Assembly (NCBI RefSeq): GCF_011493005.1
Contig: NZ_CP049156.1
Span: 372,001 to 436,000 of the forward strand
DNA: 64,000 nt
DNA from: Caballeronia sp. SBC1
Lineage (GTDB): Bacteria > Pseudomonadota > Gammaproteobacteria > Burkholderiales > Burkholderiaceae
Direction: 5' to 3'
The translations under genes were made by a program, and so were the position numbers. Every line of letters begins with the position of its first letter. Position 1 is the stretch's first letter. Below are positions 37,316-46,785 of the stretch, piece by piece. The notes below the pieces were generated by a model, which was not told where the DNA came from, ran no database searches, and saw only the letters and a program-made list of their open reading frames with translations.

Positions 37316-38010
37316 GGCTGCTGCGTTCCTTGCATCTTGGTGGACGGCGTCAGGGTGGCCGGTGCGCCGGTCAGCGGCGCGGCGCCGCCGTTGCGCGGAG
37401 CGAGCATGGCGCGCACACGGCCAGTCGGGTTGCCTGGACCGGCGACGTCAGGTCCGGCTTTCGCTGTATAGAAGTCTTTCTGGCCGTCGTAGGTAATCAC
37501 GCTGCCGTGCACTTCGTCCTGGATTTTAGTAAGGCCCACGAGGCGGCGCACAACAGCGCGCGTGGTCAGCGTGGTGAGATCCTGCTTGCCGTCGTAGTCG
37601 ATCCGCACCGCATTGCCTTCGATATATTCGTCGAGGCCGTCGCGTTTCTGGCGGAAATACGAGAGGTTGCCGCCGGTAGATGTGCCGGTTGCGTATTGAT
37701 ACCCCTGCGGATCCTGCGTCACGTCGACACGGTCGGCCTTGATGATGATCGTGCCTTTGGTCGCGACAACGTGGCCCGTGAAGATGTTGACCTGCTTCAG
37801 GTCGTCATAGGTCATGTTGTCCGCTTCAATATTCAGCGGCTTGTCGTTGTCGGCGCGTTCGGCGTGTGCGGCTGGGGCAAATGCCGCCAGCGGCAACGCT
37901 ACGCATATTGCCGTGATCCCGAATTGCACGATACGTGCGGCGCGGCGCAAAAATGCAGCGCGCGCTGCGCACAGACGGCCGGATTCGGGTCGGAGAAACG
38001 GTTTGTTCAT
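37312..38010 (-). CDS. lptA: LPS transport periplasmic protein LptA
   Basis: Bridges the inner and outer membranes as a polymer of beta-jellyroll units carrying LPS. The 232-residue protein has a long basic signal peptide ending in APAAHA and then the OstA-type repeat region ([25 protein letters not shown], shown in part). A low-complexity Pro/Ala tail follows residue 200. It lies 48 bp after lptC and overlaps lptB. Confidence 0.92.
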   Translation of the reverse strand: MNKPFLRPESGRLCAARAAFLRRAARIVQFGITAICVALPLAAFAPAAHAERADNDKPLNIEADNMTYDDLKQVNIFTGHVVATKGTIIIKADRVDVTQDPQGYQYATGTSTGGNLSYFRQKRDGLDEYIEGNAVRIDYDGKQDLTTLTTRAVVRRLVGLTKIQDEVHGSVITYDGQKDFYTAKAGPDVAGPGNPTGRVRAMLAPRNGGAAPLTGAPATLTPSTKMQGTQQP

Positions 38011-38058
38011 GCAGTCACACTTGAATGGATTAAGCGCAATTCGTCGGAACTGCCGGGG

Positions 38059-38658
38059 TTATTTGGATGAGGTGCCGAGGGTATCGGAAGCAGCGATCTG
38101 GCCGCGTACCGTCCCAAAAAGCTTCATTACCCGGGTCGCGTTGTTGTAGTTCATGCCGTCGCCCGTCATCACGGACGGACCGCGCTGAAGTTTAACCGGC
38201 TTTTCTGTTTCGATGACATCGTCGTTCACAAGGATGCGAAAGTGCTCGGAATCCGCTGTCATCTGCGGGTCGCCGTAGCCCGCCACGCGCAAAATGTGGG
38301 CATTCTCGTACAAGTCGACAATCGAGACGTCGCCGTTCACCGTGCCGCGCTCGGACGTTGCCGTCACGGTCGGCCGCAGCGGCTGGAACATGCGCATTGC
38401 GGGTTTCGTGAGGTCGCTGACTTCATCGTCCTCGTAATGCACCATCGAAATCGCGGTCAGCCGATACTGCGTTGTGCCCGTGGTGTCGAGTTCCGAAACC
38501 GAAAAGTTCGTCGCGAAATAGTCGGGCGTGTGCTCCTTCGGGCGCTCCGGTTCCTGGGGCTTGGGCAACGTGGCCTGCAGCAGCCAGTAGGTGATGGCTG
38601 CCAGCGCAGCCAGTGCGACCAGCGGCAGCGCCGACGTCAATTTTTTGGGTCGTTGCAT
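38059..38658 (-). CDS. lptC: LPS export protein LptC
   Basis: A bitopic inner-membrane protein that passes LPS from LptFG to LptA. The 199-residue protein has one N-terminal membrane segment (LVALAALAAITYWLLQ) and a periplasmic jellyroll domain with DYFATNFSVSELDTTG and the late segment GDGMNYNNATRVMKLFG. It lies five bases after kdsC and 48 before lptA. Confidence 0.92.
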   Translation of the reverse strand: MQRPKKLTSALPLVALAALAAITYWLLQATLPKPQEPERPKEHTPDYFATNFSVSELDTTGTTQYRLTAISMVHYEDDEVSDLTKPAMRMFQPLRPTVTATSERGTVNGDVSIVDLYENAHILRVAGYGDPQMTADSEHFRILVNDDVIETEKPVKLQRGPSVMTGDGMNYNNATRVMKLFGTVRGQIAASDTLGTSSK

Positions 38659-38663
38659 GGGAT

Positions 38664-39227
38664 TCAGGTTCCGATAGCCGCGGCAAGCAGGCCGTCGTAG
38701 CGATTCTGGGCGCGCAGGATAGCGTCGCAGACTTCACGCACCGCACCTTCGCCGCCGCGCTTGGTGGTGGCGAAATGCACGCGGTTCAGCACTTCCTCAT
38801 GCGCGTTGGCGGGAGCGGCTGCGAAACCGCACAGCCGCATCACGGCGAGATCGGGCCAGTCGTCACCCATGTAGCCGCATTCGGTCGCTGGAATACCCGT
38901 GGTTTGCAGCAATTCGGCGAGCGCGATAGTTTTGTCTGCGACGCCCTGATGCAGGTGCGTAATGCCGAGTTCACGCGCCCGTGCCGCGACAATGCCGGAG
39001 TTGCGCCCGGTGATGATCGCTGTCTGCACGCCCGCCGATTGCAGCATTTTCACGCCGTGACCGTCGAGCGAGTTGAAGGATTTCATGGCGTCGCCGTCAG
39101 CGGTGAAAAACAGGCTTCCGTCGGTGAACACGCCGTCGACGTCGAAAATCATCAGTTTCACGCGGCTCGCGCGGTCGTGCGCGTTTTCCGTCACGGCAAT
39201 GTCCGGCGTGAAAGACAAGGTCGACAT
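38664..39227 (-). CDS. kdsC: KDO 8-phosphate phosphatase
   Basis: A HAD-family phosphatase that releases Kdo for lipopolysaccharide core synthesis. It is 187 residues. HAD motif 1 is MIFDVDGVFTDGSL, motif 2 is TAIITGRNSG, and the C-terminal CGYMGDDWPDLAVM carries the last acidic residues. Its start overlaps the kdsD stop. Confidence 0.95.
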   Translation of the reverse strand: MSTLSFTPDIAVTENAHDRASRVKLMIFDVDGVFTDGSLFFTADGDAMKSFNSLDGHGVKMLQSAGVQTAIITGRNSGIVAARARELGITHLHQGVADKTIALAELLQTTGIPATECGYMGDDWPDLAVMRLCGFAAAPANAHEEVLNRVHFATTKRGGEGAVREVCDAILRAQNRYDGLLAAAIGT

Positions 39228-40210
39228 CAGATTACCTTCTTGGAAAAGAGGTCGTGCATGTTCAGGGCGCCGATCAGGATCGCGTTTTCATCGACGACCA
39301 GCATCTGATTGATGCGATAACGCTCCATCAGTTCCACTGCTTCCACCGCGAGATGGTCCGGACCGATCGTACGCGGATGACGTGTCATGACATCGATCAG
39401 CGGCAGCGCACGGAAATCGCCGTCACGCTGAAGAATCCTGCGCAGGTCGCCGTCGGTGAAGATGCCTTCCACATGACGCTTTTCGTTGACCACAGCCGTC
39501 ATGCCCATGCGCTTGGCGGTGATCTGGAAGAGGGCGTCGGAGACGGTTGCGGTCAGGGGCACTTCTGGCACTTCCGGCCCGATGCGCATCACGTCGCGTA
39601 CATAAGTGAGCAGGCGCCGGCCGAGCGCGCCGCCCGGATGCGAGCGGGCGAAGTCGTCGGGGCCGAAACCGCGGGCGTCGAGGACAGCGACCGCGAGTGC
39701 GTCGCTCAACGCGAGCACGGCGGTCGTGCTGGCGGTTGGCGAGAGATTCATCGGGCAGGCTTCTTTGTCGACGTGCGCATTCAGATGCACGTCGGCCAGT
39801 TTCGCGAGGCTTGATTCCGGCCGCCCGGTGATGGCAATCAATTTTGCCCCGAGGCGCTTGATGATGGGCAGAATGGCAACGAGTTCCGAGGTTTCGCCCG
39901 AGTTCGACATGGCGATAAACACGTCGTCGGCGGTCACCATGCCGAGGTCGCCGTGGCTCGCTTCAGCCGGATGAACGAAGAAGCCGGGCGTGCCGGTGCT
40001 CGCGAGCGTTGCCGCGAACTTGCGGGCAATATGCCCGGATTTGCCGATACCCGACACCACCACGCGGCCCTTGCATCCGAGCAGGAATTCGACGGCGCCG
40101 GTGAAGTTATCGTCGAGTTGTGCGGACAGGCCGCGCACAGCGTCGGCTTCAATTTCGAGCACGGTGCGAGCCAGCGCGAGTGCCCGGTCGCCATTGATTT
40201 TCGCTATCAT
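39227..40210 (-). CDS. kdsD: arabinose 5-phosphate isomerase
   Basis: Converts ribulose 5-phosphate to arabinose 5-phosphate, the precursor of Kdo. The SIS domain carries CKGRVVVSGIGKSGHIARK and SHGDLGMV, followed by two CBS domains. The ATG at 40210 gives 327 residues (MIAKINGDRALALAR). It is the first gene of the kds-lpt operon and is divergent from the Kef-type antiporter gene. Confidence 0.95.
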   Translation of the reverse strand: MIAKINGDRALALARTVLEIEADAVRGLSAQLDDNFTGAVEFLLGCKGRVVVSGIGKSGHIARKFAATLASTGTPGFFVHPAEASHGDLGMVTADDVFIAMSNSGETSELVAILPIIKRLGAKLIAITGRPESSLAKLADVHLNAHVDKEACPMNLSPTASTTAVLALSDALAVAVLDARGFGPDDFARSHPGGALGRRLLTYVRDVMRIGPEVPEVPLTATVSDALFQITAKRMGMTAVVNEKRHVEGIFTDGDLRRILQRDGDFRALPLIDVMTRHPRTIGPDHLAVEAVELMERYRINQMLVVDENAILIGALNMHDLFSKKVI

Positions 40211-40390
40211 GCGCGAAGTATAACAAAGGCATCTTTGCGCCGCGCCGGACACGGGGCGGCTTTCAGCCGCTCATCCGCCCCCGAAAGGCCGTGTGTTTTG
40301 TTGCGCGCAGCGCTTCTGCGCGTTAAAAAACACAAGATCCGGATGTGCTCCTCGAGCCGCCATCCGGCAACAAACGAGGACGCTAGACGG

Positions 40391-42391
40391 ATGACTTCCC
40401 CGCTTGAAATGACGTTGCTGTTGCTGCTGTGTTCAGTGGCAGGGGTCGTCGTATTCCGCTTTTTCAACCTGCCGCCCATGTTGGGTTACCTGGCGGTCGG
40501 GATCATTGTCGGACCGCACGCCGCCGGCATCGCGCCGGATAGCGACCGCGCGCAGCATCTCGCGGAATTCGGCGTTGTGTTCCTGATGTTTTCCATCGGG
40601 CTTGAATTCTCGTTATCGAAATTGCGTTCGATGCGACGCATTGTGTTCGGTCTCGGCGCCAGTCAGGTCGCCGGGACGATAGCGATCGCGGTCTTGATCG
40701 GCTGGATCGCGAGGTTCTGGACGGACATGTCGTGGGAAGCAAGCATTGCGCTGGGCGGCGCATTGTCGATGTCGTCCACTGCCATCGTTTCAAAAATGCT
40801 GGCCGAACGGCTTGAACTGGAATCCGAGCATGGCCGGAACATCTTCGGCGTGTTGTTGTTCCAGGATCTGGCCGTGGTGCCGCTGCTGATTATTATCGCG
40901 GCGTTCGGCAACGGCAATTCGAAGGAGCTGGCGTTTTGGCTGGCACTCGCCGCCATCAAGATCGTGGTCGCGTTGACGGTGCTGCTGTTCATCGGTCAGA
41001 AGTTCATGACGCGCTGGTTCAATATTGTCGCGCGCCGGCGTTCGCAAGAACTGTTCATGCTGAACCTGCTGCTGGTCACGCTGGGCGCGGCGTTCATTAC
41101 CGATAAATTTGGCCTTTCGCTCGCGCTCGGCGCGTTTATCGCGGGTATGTTGATCGCGGAAACGCCTTACCGGCATCAGGTGGAAGAGGACATCAAGCCG
41201 TTCCGCGACGTGCTGCTCGGGCTGTTTTTCGTGACCACGGGCATGCTGCTCAATCCGCGCGTGATCTGGGAACACCCGTTTCTCGTGGCGTCGTTTTTCA
41301 TCCTGCCAATTCTGCTGAAGGCCGTGATGATCACCGGCCTCGCGCGGCTGTTCGGCTCGCCGCCGGGCGTGGCAATGCGTACCGGCCTCAACTTGGCCCA
41401 AGCCGGTGAGTTCGGTTTTGTGCTGCTGAACCTGATTCTCGACAAACATCTGGTCGAGCCGGTGCTGCTGCAAGCCATTCTTTCGTCGATGCTCCTTTCC
41501 ATGCTGGCCGCGCCGTTCATCATCCAGAACGCCGACCGGATCGTCCTGCGGCTTTCATCGACTGAATGGTTGCGGCAGTCGTTGCAAATGACGCGCATTG
41601 CGACGCAAAGCATCAAGCAGAGTGGCCACGTGATCATCTGCGGCTACGGCCGTGCAGGGCAAAACCTGGCGCGGATGCTGGAACACGAGGGGTTGTCGTA
41701 CGTCGCGCTTGACCTGGACCCGGATCGGGTTTCGGCGGCCGCGGCGGCGGGTGAAAGCGTGGTGTACGGCGATGCCGGACGGCGCGAGGCGCTGGTCGCA
41801 GCCGGCATACATCGCGCGGCCACGGTCGCGATCACCTTCGCGAACACGCCGTCCGCGTTGCGCGTGCTACACAGCATCCACGAGCTGGAGCCCACGTTGC
41901 CCACCATCGTGCGTACTGTCGATGACGCCGATCTGGAAAAGCTGATTGCGTCGGGCGCGACGGAGGTGATTCCGGAAATCGTGGAAGGAAGTTTGATGCT
42001 GGCGTCGCACACGCTGGTGCTGATGGGCGTGCCGATGCGGCGCGTGGTCCGGCGCGTGGAAGAAATGCGCGACGAGCGTTACAGCATGCTGCGCGGTTAT
42101 TTTCACGGCGCGGATGAAGACGACGATGAGCGGCGTGAGCAGGTCCGGCTACAATCGGTTCCCGTCGATGAAAACGCCGACGCGGTCGGCCGTACGCTCG
42201 ACGAGCTTGGGCTGGTGGGCGACGGAGTGGAAGTGACGGCTATTCGCCGGCATGGGATTCGCGGCGTGGCGCCCGATCCGGACACCAAGCTGCGCGCAAG
42301 CGACATTGTGGTGCTGCGCGGTTTGCCCGAAGCGTTGCAGCAGGCGGAAGAACGGCTGTCGCGCAATCGCCGTGCGGGCGCGGTAGCTTGA
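40391..42391 (+). CDS. monovalent cation:proton antiporter, KefB/YbaL type (CPA2)
   Basis: An inner-membrane transporter with about twelve membrane segments (residues 1-390) of the CPA2 Na+/H+ exchanger fold. A cytoplasmic RCK/TrkA-N domain follows, with the nucleotide loop [18 protein letters not shown], and then a TrkA-C domain near the C-terminus. The ATG at 40391 gives 666 residues. Members are glutathione-gated K+ efflux systems or related K+/H+ antiporters; the ion and gating cannot be fixed by sequence. The frame is open upstream across kdsD but that part is not coding. Confidence 0.9.
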   Translation: MTSPLEMTLLLLLCSVAGVVVFRFFNLPPMLGYLAVGIIVGPHAAGIAPDSDRAQHLAEFGVVFLMFSIGLEFSLSKLRSMRRIVFGLGASQVAGTIAIAVLIGWIARFWTDMSWEASIALGGALSMSSTAIVSKMLAERLELESEHGRNIFGVLLFQDLAVVPLLIIIAAFGNGNSKELAFWLALAAIKIVVALTVLLFIGQKFMTRWFNIVARRRSQELFMLNLLLVTLGAAFITDKFGLSLALGAFIAGMLIAETPYRHQVEEDIKPFRDVLLGLFFVTTGMLLNPRVIWEHPFLVASFFILPILLKAVMITGLARLFGSPPGVAMRTGLNLAQAGEFGFVLLNLILDKHLVEPVLLQAILSSMLLSMLAAPFIIQNADRIVLRLSSTEWLRQSLQMTRIATQSIKQSGHVIICGYGRAGQNLARMLEHEGLSYVALDLDPDRVSAAAAAGESVVYGDAGRREALVAAGIHRAATVAITFANTPSALRVLHSIHELEPTLPTIVRTVDDADLEKLIASGATEVIPEIVEGSLMLASHTLVLMGVPMRRVVRRVEEMRDERYSMLRGYFHGADEDDDERREQVRLQSVPVDENADAVGRTLDELGLVGDGVEVTAIRRHGIRGVAPDPDTKLRASDIVVLRGLPEALQQAEERLSRNRRAGAVA

Positions 42392-42413
42392 CGTTGTCCA
42401 GGAGCCATCATTC

Positions 42414-42989
42414 ATGTCTGAGTTCGCAGTGCCCTCAGTACCGAATTTATCCAATCCAGCCGGTTTTATCCGGGAGCGGATTCGCACTGTGCCGGACTGG
42501 CCGCAACCCGGTGTGCAGTTCCGCGATATCACGCCGGTTTTGCAGGATCGGCGCGCGTTGCGTACGCTGATCGACATGCTGGTGCAGCGTTATATAGATG
42601 CACGAATCGACACGATCGCCGGGCTTGATGCGCGGGGTTTTATTATCGGGCCGATTCTCGCTTACGAACTGAGCCTGGGTTTTGTGCCGATTCGCAAGAA
42701 GGGCAAGTTGCCGTTCAGGACGTTGTCGCAGTCGTATGAACTTGAATATGGCAGCGCGACCGTCGAAATTCACGAAGATGCGTGCAAGCCGGGCGAGCGG
42801 GTGGTGCTGGTTGACGACCTGATCGCGACCGGCGGCACGATGATGGCCGGCAAGATGTTGCTCGAACGGCTTGGCGCGGTGGTGGTCGAGGGGGCCGCGA
42901 TTATCGACTTGCCGGAGCTTGGCGGGTCGACACTTCTGCGTGAGTCGGGTTTGCCCCTTTATACGGTCTGCGAATTCAGCGGCCACTAA
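42414..42989 (+). CDS. apt: adenine phosphoribosyltransferase
   Basis: Salvages adenine to AMP with PRPP. The 191-residue protein carries [33 protein letters not shown] and the PRPP motif [19 protein letters not shown] precedes the ATG. It lies 22 bp after the antiporter gene and 12 bp before the RhtB-type gene. Confidence 0.96.
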   Translation: MSEFAVPSVPNLSNPAGFIRERIRTVPDWPQPGVQFRDITPVLQDRRALRTLIDMLVQRYIDARIDTIAGLDARGFIIGPILAYELSLGFVPIRKKGKLPFRTLSQSYELEYGSATVEIHEDACKPGERVVLVDDLIATGGTMMAGKMLLERLGAVVVEGAAIIDLPELGGSTLLRESGLPLYTVCEFSGH

Positions 42990-43001
42990 TTTCTCTGAGC
43001 C

Positions 43002-43616
43002 ATGCCCAATTTCCTTTTGTTTCTCGCGGCTTCCATTGCTATTACCGTGGCGCCCGGTCCGGACAATCTCCAGGTGCTTGCGCGCGGTATTTCGCAGGGG
43101 CGTGCGGCTGGGCTGGTGGCGGCGCTTGGATTTGCAGCCGGCATTTCGTTTCATACGACGCTTGCCGCGCTTGGGGTGGCAGCGTTGCTCAAGTCTTCCC
43201 CGATGGCGTTTGAAGCGGTCAAGCTGGCCGGCGCGGCTTATCTGGTCTGGATTGGCATCAAGGCGATTCGCAGCAAGGGTTTGTCGAGTGCGCACGAGCG
43301 GCCTAGCCAGCCGTTGGCTGTGGTGTTTCGGCAAAGTGTGATCGGCAATTTGCTGAATCCGAAAGTGACGCTGTTTTTCATCGTGTTCCTGCCGCAGTTC
43401 GTTAATCCGCATGGCGGGCAAAGCGTCATGTTGCAGATGTTCGAGCTCGGCGGCGTGTTCATGTTGCAGACGGTAGCGGTGTTCTCGGTTTTTGGCGTTG
43501 CCGCCGGGATGATTGGCGCTTATTTGAAGCGGCGTCCGAAGGTGGGCGTGTGGCTCGACCGGCTGGCCGGGGCGACGTTTATCGGGCTGGGGATTCGAGT
43601 GGCGCTGAAAGATTAA
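43002..43616 (+). CDS. RhtB/LysE family amino-acid efflux protein
   Basis: A 204-residue inner-membrane protein with six membrane segments. The RhtB signature VAPGPDNLQVLARGISQGR is near the N-terminus, and GNLLNPKVTLFFIVFLPQFV is in the middle. Members export homoserine, threonine or other neutral amino acids; the substrate is not known here. The start is 12 bp after apt. Confidence 0.9.
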   Translation: MPNFLLFLAASIAITVAPGPDNLQVLARGISQGRAAGLVAALGFAAGISFHTTLAALGVAALLKSSPMAFEAVKLAGAAYLVWIGIKAIRSKGLSSAHERPSQPLAVVFRQSVIGNLLNPKVTLFFIVFLPQFVNPHGGQSVMLQMFELGGVFMLQTVAVFSVFGVAAGMIGAYLKRRPKVGVWLDRLAGATFIGLGIRVALKD

Positions 43617-43755
43617 GAGGCGTTTCGTTCGCACTTGGGCGGGGGATTACTTCGGGGTGCTCGGGCCATTGACCCCGATCACCAAGCCTGAACCCCGGCC
43701 TGCTGAGAACGAAACCCCCTGTACAATTTCCGGCTTTCCGCCGCCGGAGCCCATC

Positions 43756-44601
43756 ATGAGCTTGCCTGCCATCGTCGCCGCGCGTCGTTTCGATGCTTCG
43801 GCGCACCTGCCGTTTTACATCGACCGTGAACGGGTCGGCTGGATTCGCCGCACTGACGCGCCCGCGCTGCACTCGTGGCCGGATGTGTTTCATATCGATC
43901 AAACGTCGATCCGTCTCGCCAATACCTTCTCCGATCTCAACTCGCGCAGCGCCGCGCTCGGCGCAGTCATCGGCATGCTGGCCGCGGACGGCCGCATTCC
44001 CGGCTGGCGCAACGAAACCTACGCCATCCGCAATGCCTTCGACGCCGAGCCGCTTGCGTTCATCGAACGGGCGGCTTCGCGGTTCTTCGGCACAATGACG
44101 TACGCCGTCCATCTGAACGGTATTGTTGAAGAGCCAGGCCGGGCGCCGGAACTCTGGATCGCCCGGCGAAGCGAAACAAAAGCGACCGATCCAGGCATGC
44201 TCGATAACGTGGTGGCGGGCGGTATCGGCTGGGGAATGGGGATCGAGGAAACGCTCGTGAAGGAGTGCTGGGAAGAAGCGGGCATGCAGACGCAGCTTGC
44301 TGCCAAGGCCATTCGCGGGCGCGAATTTTACGTGCTGCAATCGCTGCCCGAAGGCACTCAGGCAGAGTTGATTTACGTTTTCGACCTGACCTTGCCCGCC
44401 GATTTCGCGCCACGCAATCAGGATGGCGAAGTGGGCGAACACCGGCTCGCCCGTATCGATGAAGTCGCCCGATGGATTGAGGAAGGCGCCATGACGGTCG
44501 ACGCGAGTCTGGCCACCCTGGATTGCCTCCTGCGCCGTAACTGGATAGACGAAGAAGCGTGCGAGGGCATGCCGGCGATTTATTTACCGCCGCTGTTTTG
44601 A
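43756..44601 (+). CDS. Nudix hydrolase with DUF4743 N-terminal domain
   Basis: A 281-residue protein related to the Nudix part of the yeast thiamin pyrophosphokinase-like protein Tnr3. The N-terminal DUF4743 domain spans about residues 15-115. The Nudix box reads GIGWGMGIEETLVKECWEEAGM. It departs from the classical GX5EX7REUXEE at several positions but keeps the catalytic ECWEEAG core. Relatives hydrolyse oxidised thiamine diphosphates, so thiamine damage control is a reasonable guess. GGAG precedes the ATG. Confidence 0.85.
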   Translation: MSLPAIVAARRFDASAHLPFYIDRERVGWIRRTDAPALHSWPDVFHIDQTSIRLANTFSDLNSRSAALGAVIGMLAADGRIPGWRNETYAIRNAFDAEPLAFIERAASRFFGTMTYAVHLNGIVEEPGRAPELWIARRSETKATDPGMLDNVVAGGIGWGMGIEETLVKECWEEAGMQTQLAAKAIRGREFYVLQSLPEGTQAELIYVFDLTLPADFAPRNQDGEVGEHRLARIDEVARWIEEGAMTVDASLATLDCLLRRNWIDEEACEGMPAIYLPPLF

Positions 44602-44658
44602 ATACGCAGTGAACACGCGTTGAACGTGCTTTGAAACATCTCAAAGGAGTATCGGTTC

Positions 44659-45528
44659 ATGTCGACCGAACATAGTTTTATCTTGAAGTTGTCGTGTCCG
44701 GATCGTCCCGGCATTGTGCACGCCGTGTCTGGATTCCTGTTCGATCTCGGCAGCAATATTCTCGATTCTGCGCAATTCGGCGACAGTCACACCGGCGAAT
44801 TTTTCATGCGCGTGCACTTCCAGCAAGTTGGCGGCGACCCCGGCCTCGTTGCGTTGCGTACATCGTTCAGCACACTCGCCGATGAGTTCGGCATGAAGTG
44901 GGAACTGCACGATGCGTCGGTGAAACCGCGCGTGATGATCATGGTGTCGAAGATCGGGCATTGCCTGAACGACTTGCTGTTCCGGTATCGCACCGGTCAA
45001 CTCGGAATCGAAATTCCGGCGATCGTTTCAAATCATCGGGACTTTTATCAACTTGCCGCTAGTTATGACGTGCCGTTTCATCATCTGCCGTTGATCGCGT
45101 CCACGCCCGAGGGGAAGGCTTCGCAGGAAGCGCGGGTGCTGGAAATTGTCGATCAGCACAAGATCGATCTTGTCGTGCTCGCGCGTTATATGCAGATTCT
45201 GTCGCCGGAAATGTGCGCGGCGCTCAATGGCCGGGCGATCAATATTCATCACTCGTTCTTGCCGAGCTTCAAGGGCGCCAAGCCGTATTACCAGGCGTTT
45301 GATCGCGGCGTTAAGTTGATTGGTGCTACTGCGCATTACGTGACAACGGACCTTGATGAAGGGCCGATCATCGAGCAGGAAGTGGAGCGCGTGGACCACA
45401 GCATGGCGCCGGATCAGTTGACGGCGATCGGGCGTGACGTGGAATGCGTGACACTCGCGCGGGCGGTGCGGTGGCATGTTGAGCACCGGATCGTGCTGAA
45501 CGGAAGCAAAACAGTCGTGTTCAAGTAG
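44659..45528 (+). CDS. purU: formyltetrahydrofolate deformylase
   Basis: Hydrolyses 10-formyl-THF to formate and THF. The 289-residue protein has an N-terminal ACT domain (RPGIVHAVSGFLFDLGSNIL) and a C-terminal formyltransferase-like domain with NIHHSFLPSFKGAKPY and GATAHYVTTDLDEGPIIEQ. AAGGAG precedes the ATG. It is convergent with the AI-2E permease gene. Confidence 0.96.
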   Translation: MSTEHSFILKLSCPDRPGIVHAVSGFLFDLGSNILDSAQFGDSHTGEFFMRVHFQQVGGDPGLVALRTSFSTLADEFGMKWELHDASVKPRVMIMVSKIGHCLNDLLFRYRTGQLGIEIPAIVSNHRDFYQLAASYDVPFHHLPLIASTPEGKASQEARVLEIVDQHKIDLVVLARYMQILSPEMCAALNGRAINIHHSFLPSFKGAKPYYQAFDRGVKLIGATAHYVTTDLDEGPIIEQEVERVDHSMAPDQLTAIGRDVECVTLARAVRWHVEHRIVLNGSKTVVFK

Positions 45529-45537
45529 GAGCGTTTT

Positions 45538-45578
45538 GGGCTTGGACTGAAGGGATTTTTCCGCTGACCTTCAAGCCC
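45538..45578. terminator. weak hairpin between convergent purU and the AI-2E permease
   Basis: GGGCTTG (45538-45544) pairs with CAAGCCC (45572-45578), with an inner TGAAGG/CCTTCA stem. A T-run sits in the loop rather than after the stem, so termination is doubtful. Confidence 0.3.
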
Positions 45579-45625
45579 GAAGCCACTTGCTCCGCCGTCG
45601 GCCGGCGCGAGCAAAAATCCGGCCG

Positions 45626-46697
45626 TTAAACCAGCCTCAAATAAACCAGCTCGCGCTTGAGATAAGCATAAAAAATTGGCGCGGCAATGACCCCGGGCAG
45701 TCCAAAAGCGGCTTCCATTGCGAGCATGGCCAGCAGTAATTCCCAGGCGCGCGCCTCGATCTGCCCACCAATGATCCGTGCATTCAAAAAGTATTCGAGT
45801 TTGTGAATGATGATCAGGAAGGCCAGCGAAGCCACAGCGGTCCCGAACGACACCGACAATGAAATCCCTACAATAATCGCGTTCGAGACCAGGTTGCCGA
45901 TTACCGGCAACAATCCGACGATAAACGTCACCATCACCAGCGTCTTCGACAGCGGCAGCCGCTCATGAAATACCGGCAGCGCAACCAGCAAATACAGCGC
46001 TGTGAACGTTGCGTTGATCGCGGAAATCTTGACCTGCGCGAAAACGATCCGGCGAAACGCCTCTGAGAAGCGCGTCACGCGCGTTACGAGCGCGGTAGAA
46101 AGCGGCAGCCGATGCGTCGTCCGCGGTACACCCACCGCGATAATCGCGCCCACGATCATGCCGATCAGCACATGCCCAAACCCACGCGCCGCGTCTTTCC
46201 CGCCTTGCTGCAACATGGCGGCGTGCGTTTGCATCAGTTGGGTCGCCTTGTCCTTCATCTGTTCTGCGTCGACAGGAAGGTAGTTCGCGATCCAGTCGGG
46301 CACCTGCAGGCGAGCATGCGACGTGAGCATCATCAACTGATCGAGAAGCTTCTGGACGCTCGGTACATCGCGCTGAAAATGATCGATGAGCAAGATCGTC
46401 CCGCCCGCCAGCCCCCACGATCACCGCCGCCACGATCACGACCGCGACCCAGCGCGCACGTCCACTGGTCATGGTCTTTTCGATCAGGGGCGCGATCATG
46501 TGCACGAGCTGATACACGAGCATTCCCGCCAGCAGCGCGCCGAGCAACTGCAAATGCAGCACGAAGAACAAACCGGCGAACGCGGCGATATAGCTGCCAA
46601 TCTCGACCGCCGACAACTTCGGCATGCTCATGTCGCTCGTCAGCCGGACGGGCCGGACAGCGGGCCTGCTTTCGGCCGCTTCGTTGCGCTTTGCCAT
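45626..46697 (-). pseudogene. AI-2E family transporter, frameshifted
   Basis: An inner-membrane permease of the AI-2E/PerM family split by a frameshift. The N-terminal part starts at 46697 (MAKRNEAAESRPAV) and has membrane segments at IGSYIAAFAGLFFVLH and VVIVAAVIVG. After the run of five G (minus strand, 46416-46412) the frame must change to continue as TILLIDHFQRDVPSVQKLL. Removing one G from this run restores a smooth hydrophobic sequence through both parts. The rest has the typical VGLLPVIGNLVSNAI and ARAWELLLAMLAMEAAFGLPGVI. A one-base error in a homopolymer, or phase variation, would explain it as well as a true pseudogene. Confidence 0.75.
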
Positions 46698-46785
46698 GAA
46701 TCCTTCAGTCTCCTGCCGCTAACGGGTTATGGACTGCCGCGGCCCGGACGGCGCGCGGCTCATAGTGACGATGCGGGCGAATCTG

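Noticed and set aside
45538..45578. Strong convergent terminator between purU and the AI-2E gene
   Set aside because: The T-run lies in the loop and the stem is interrupted, so only a low-confidence hairpin is reported.
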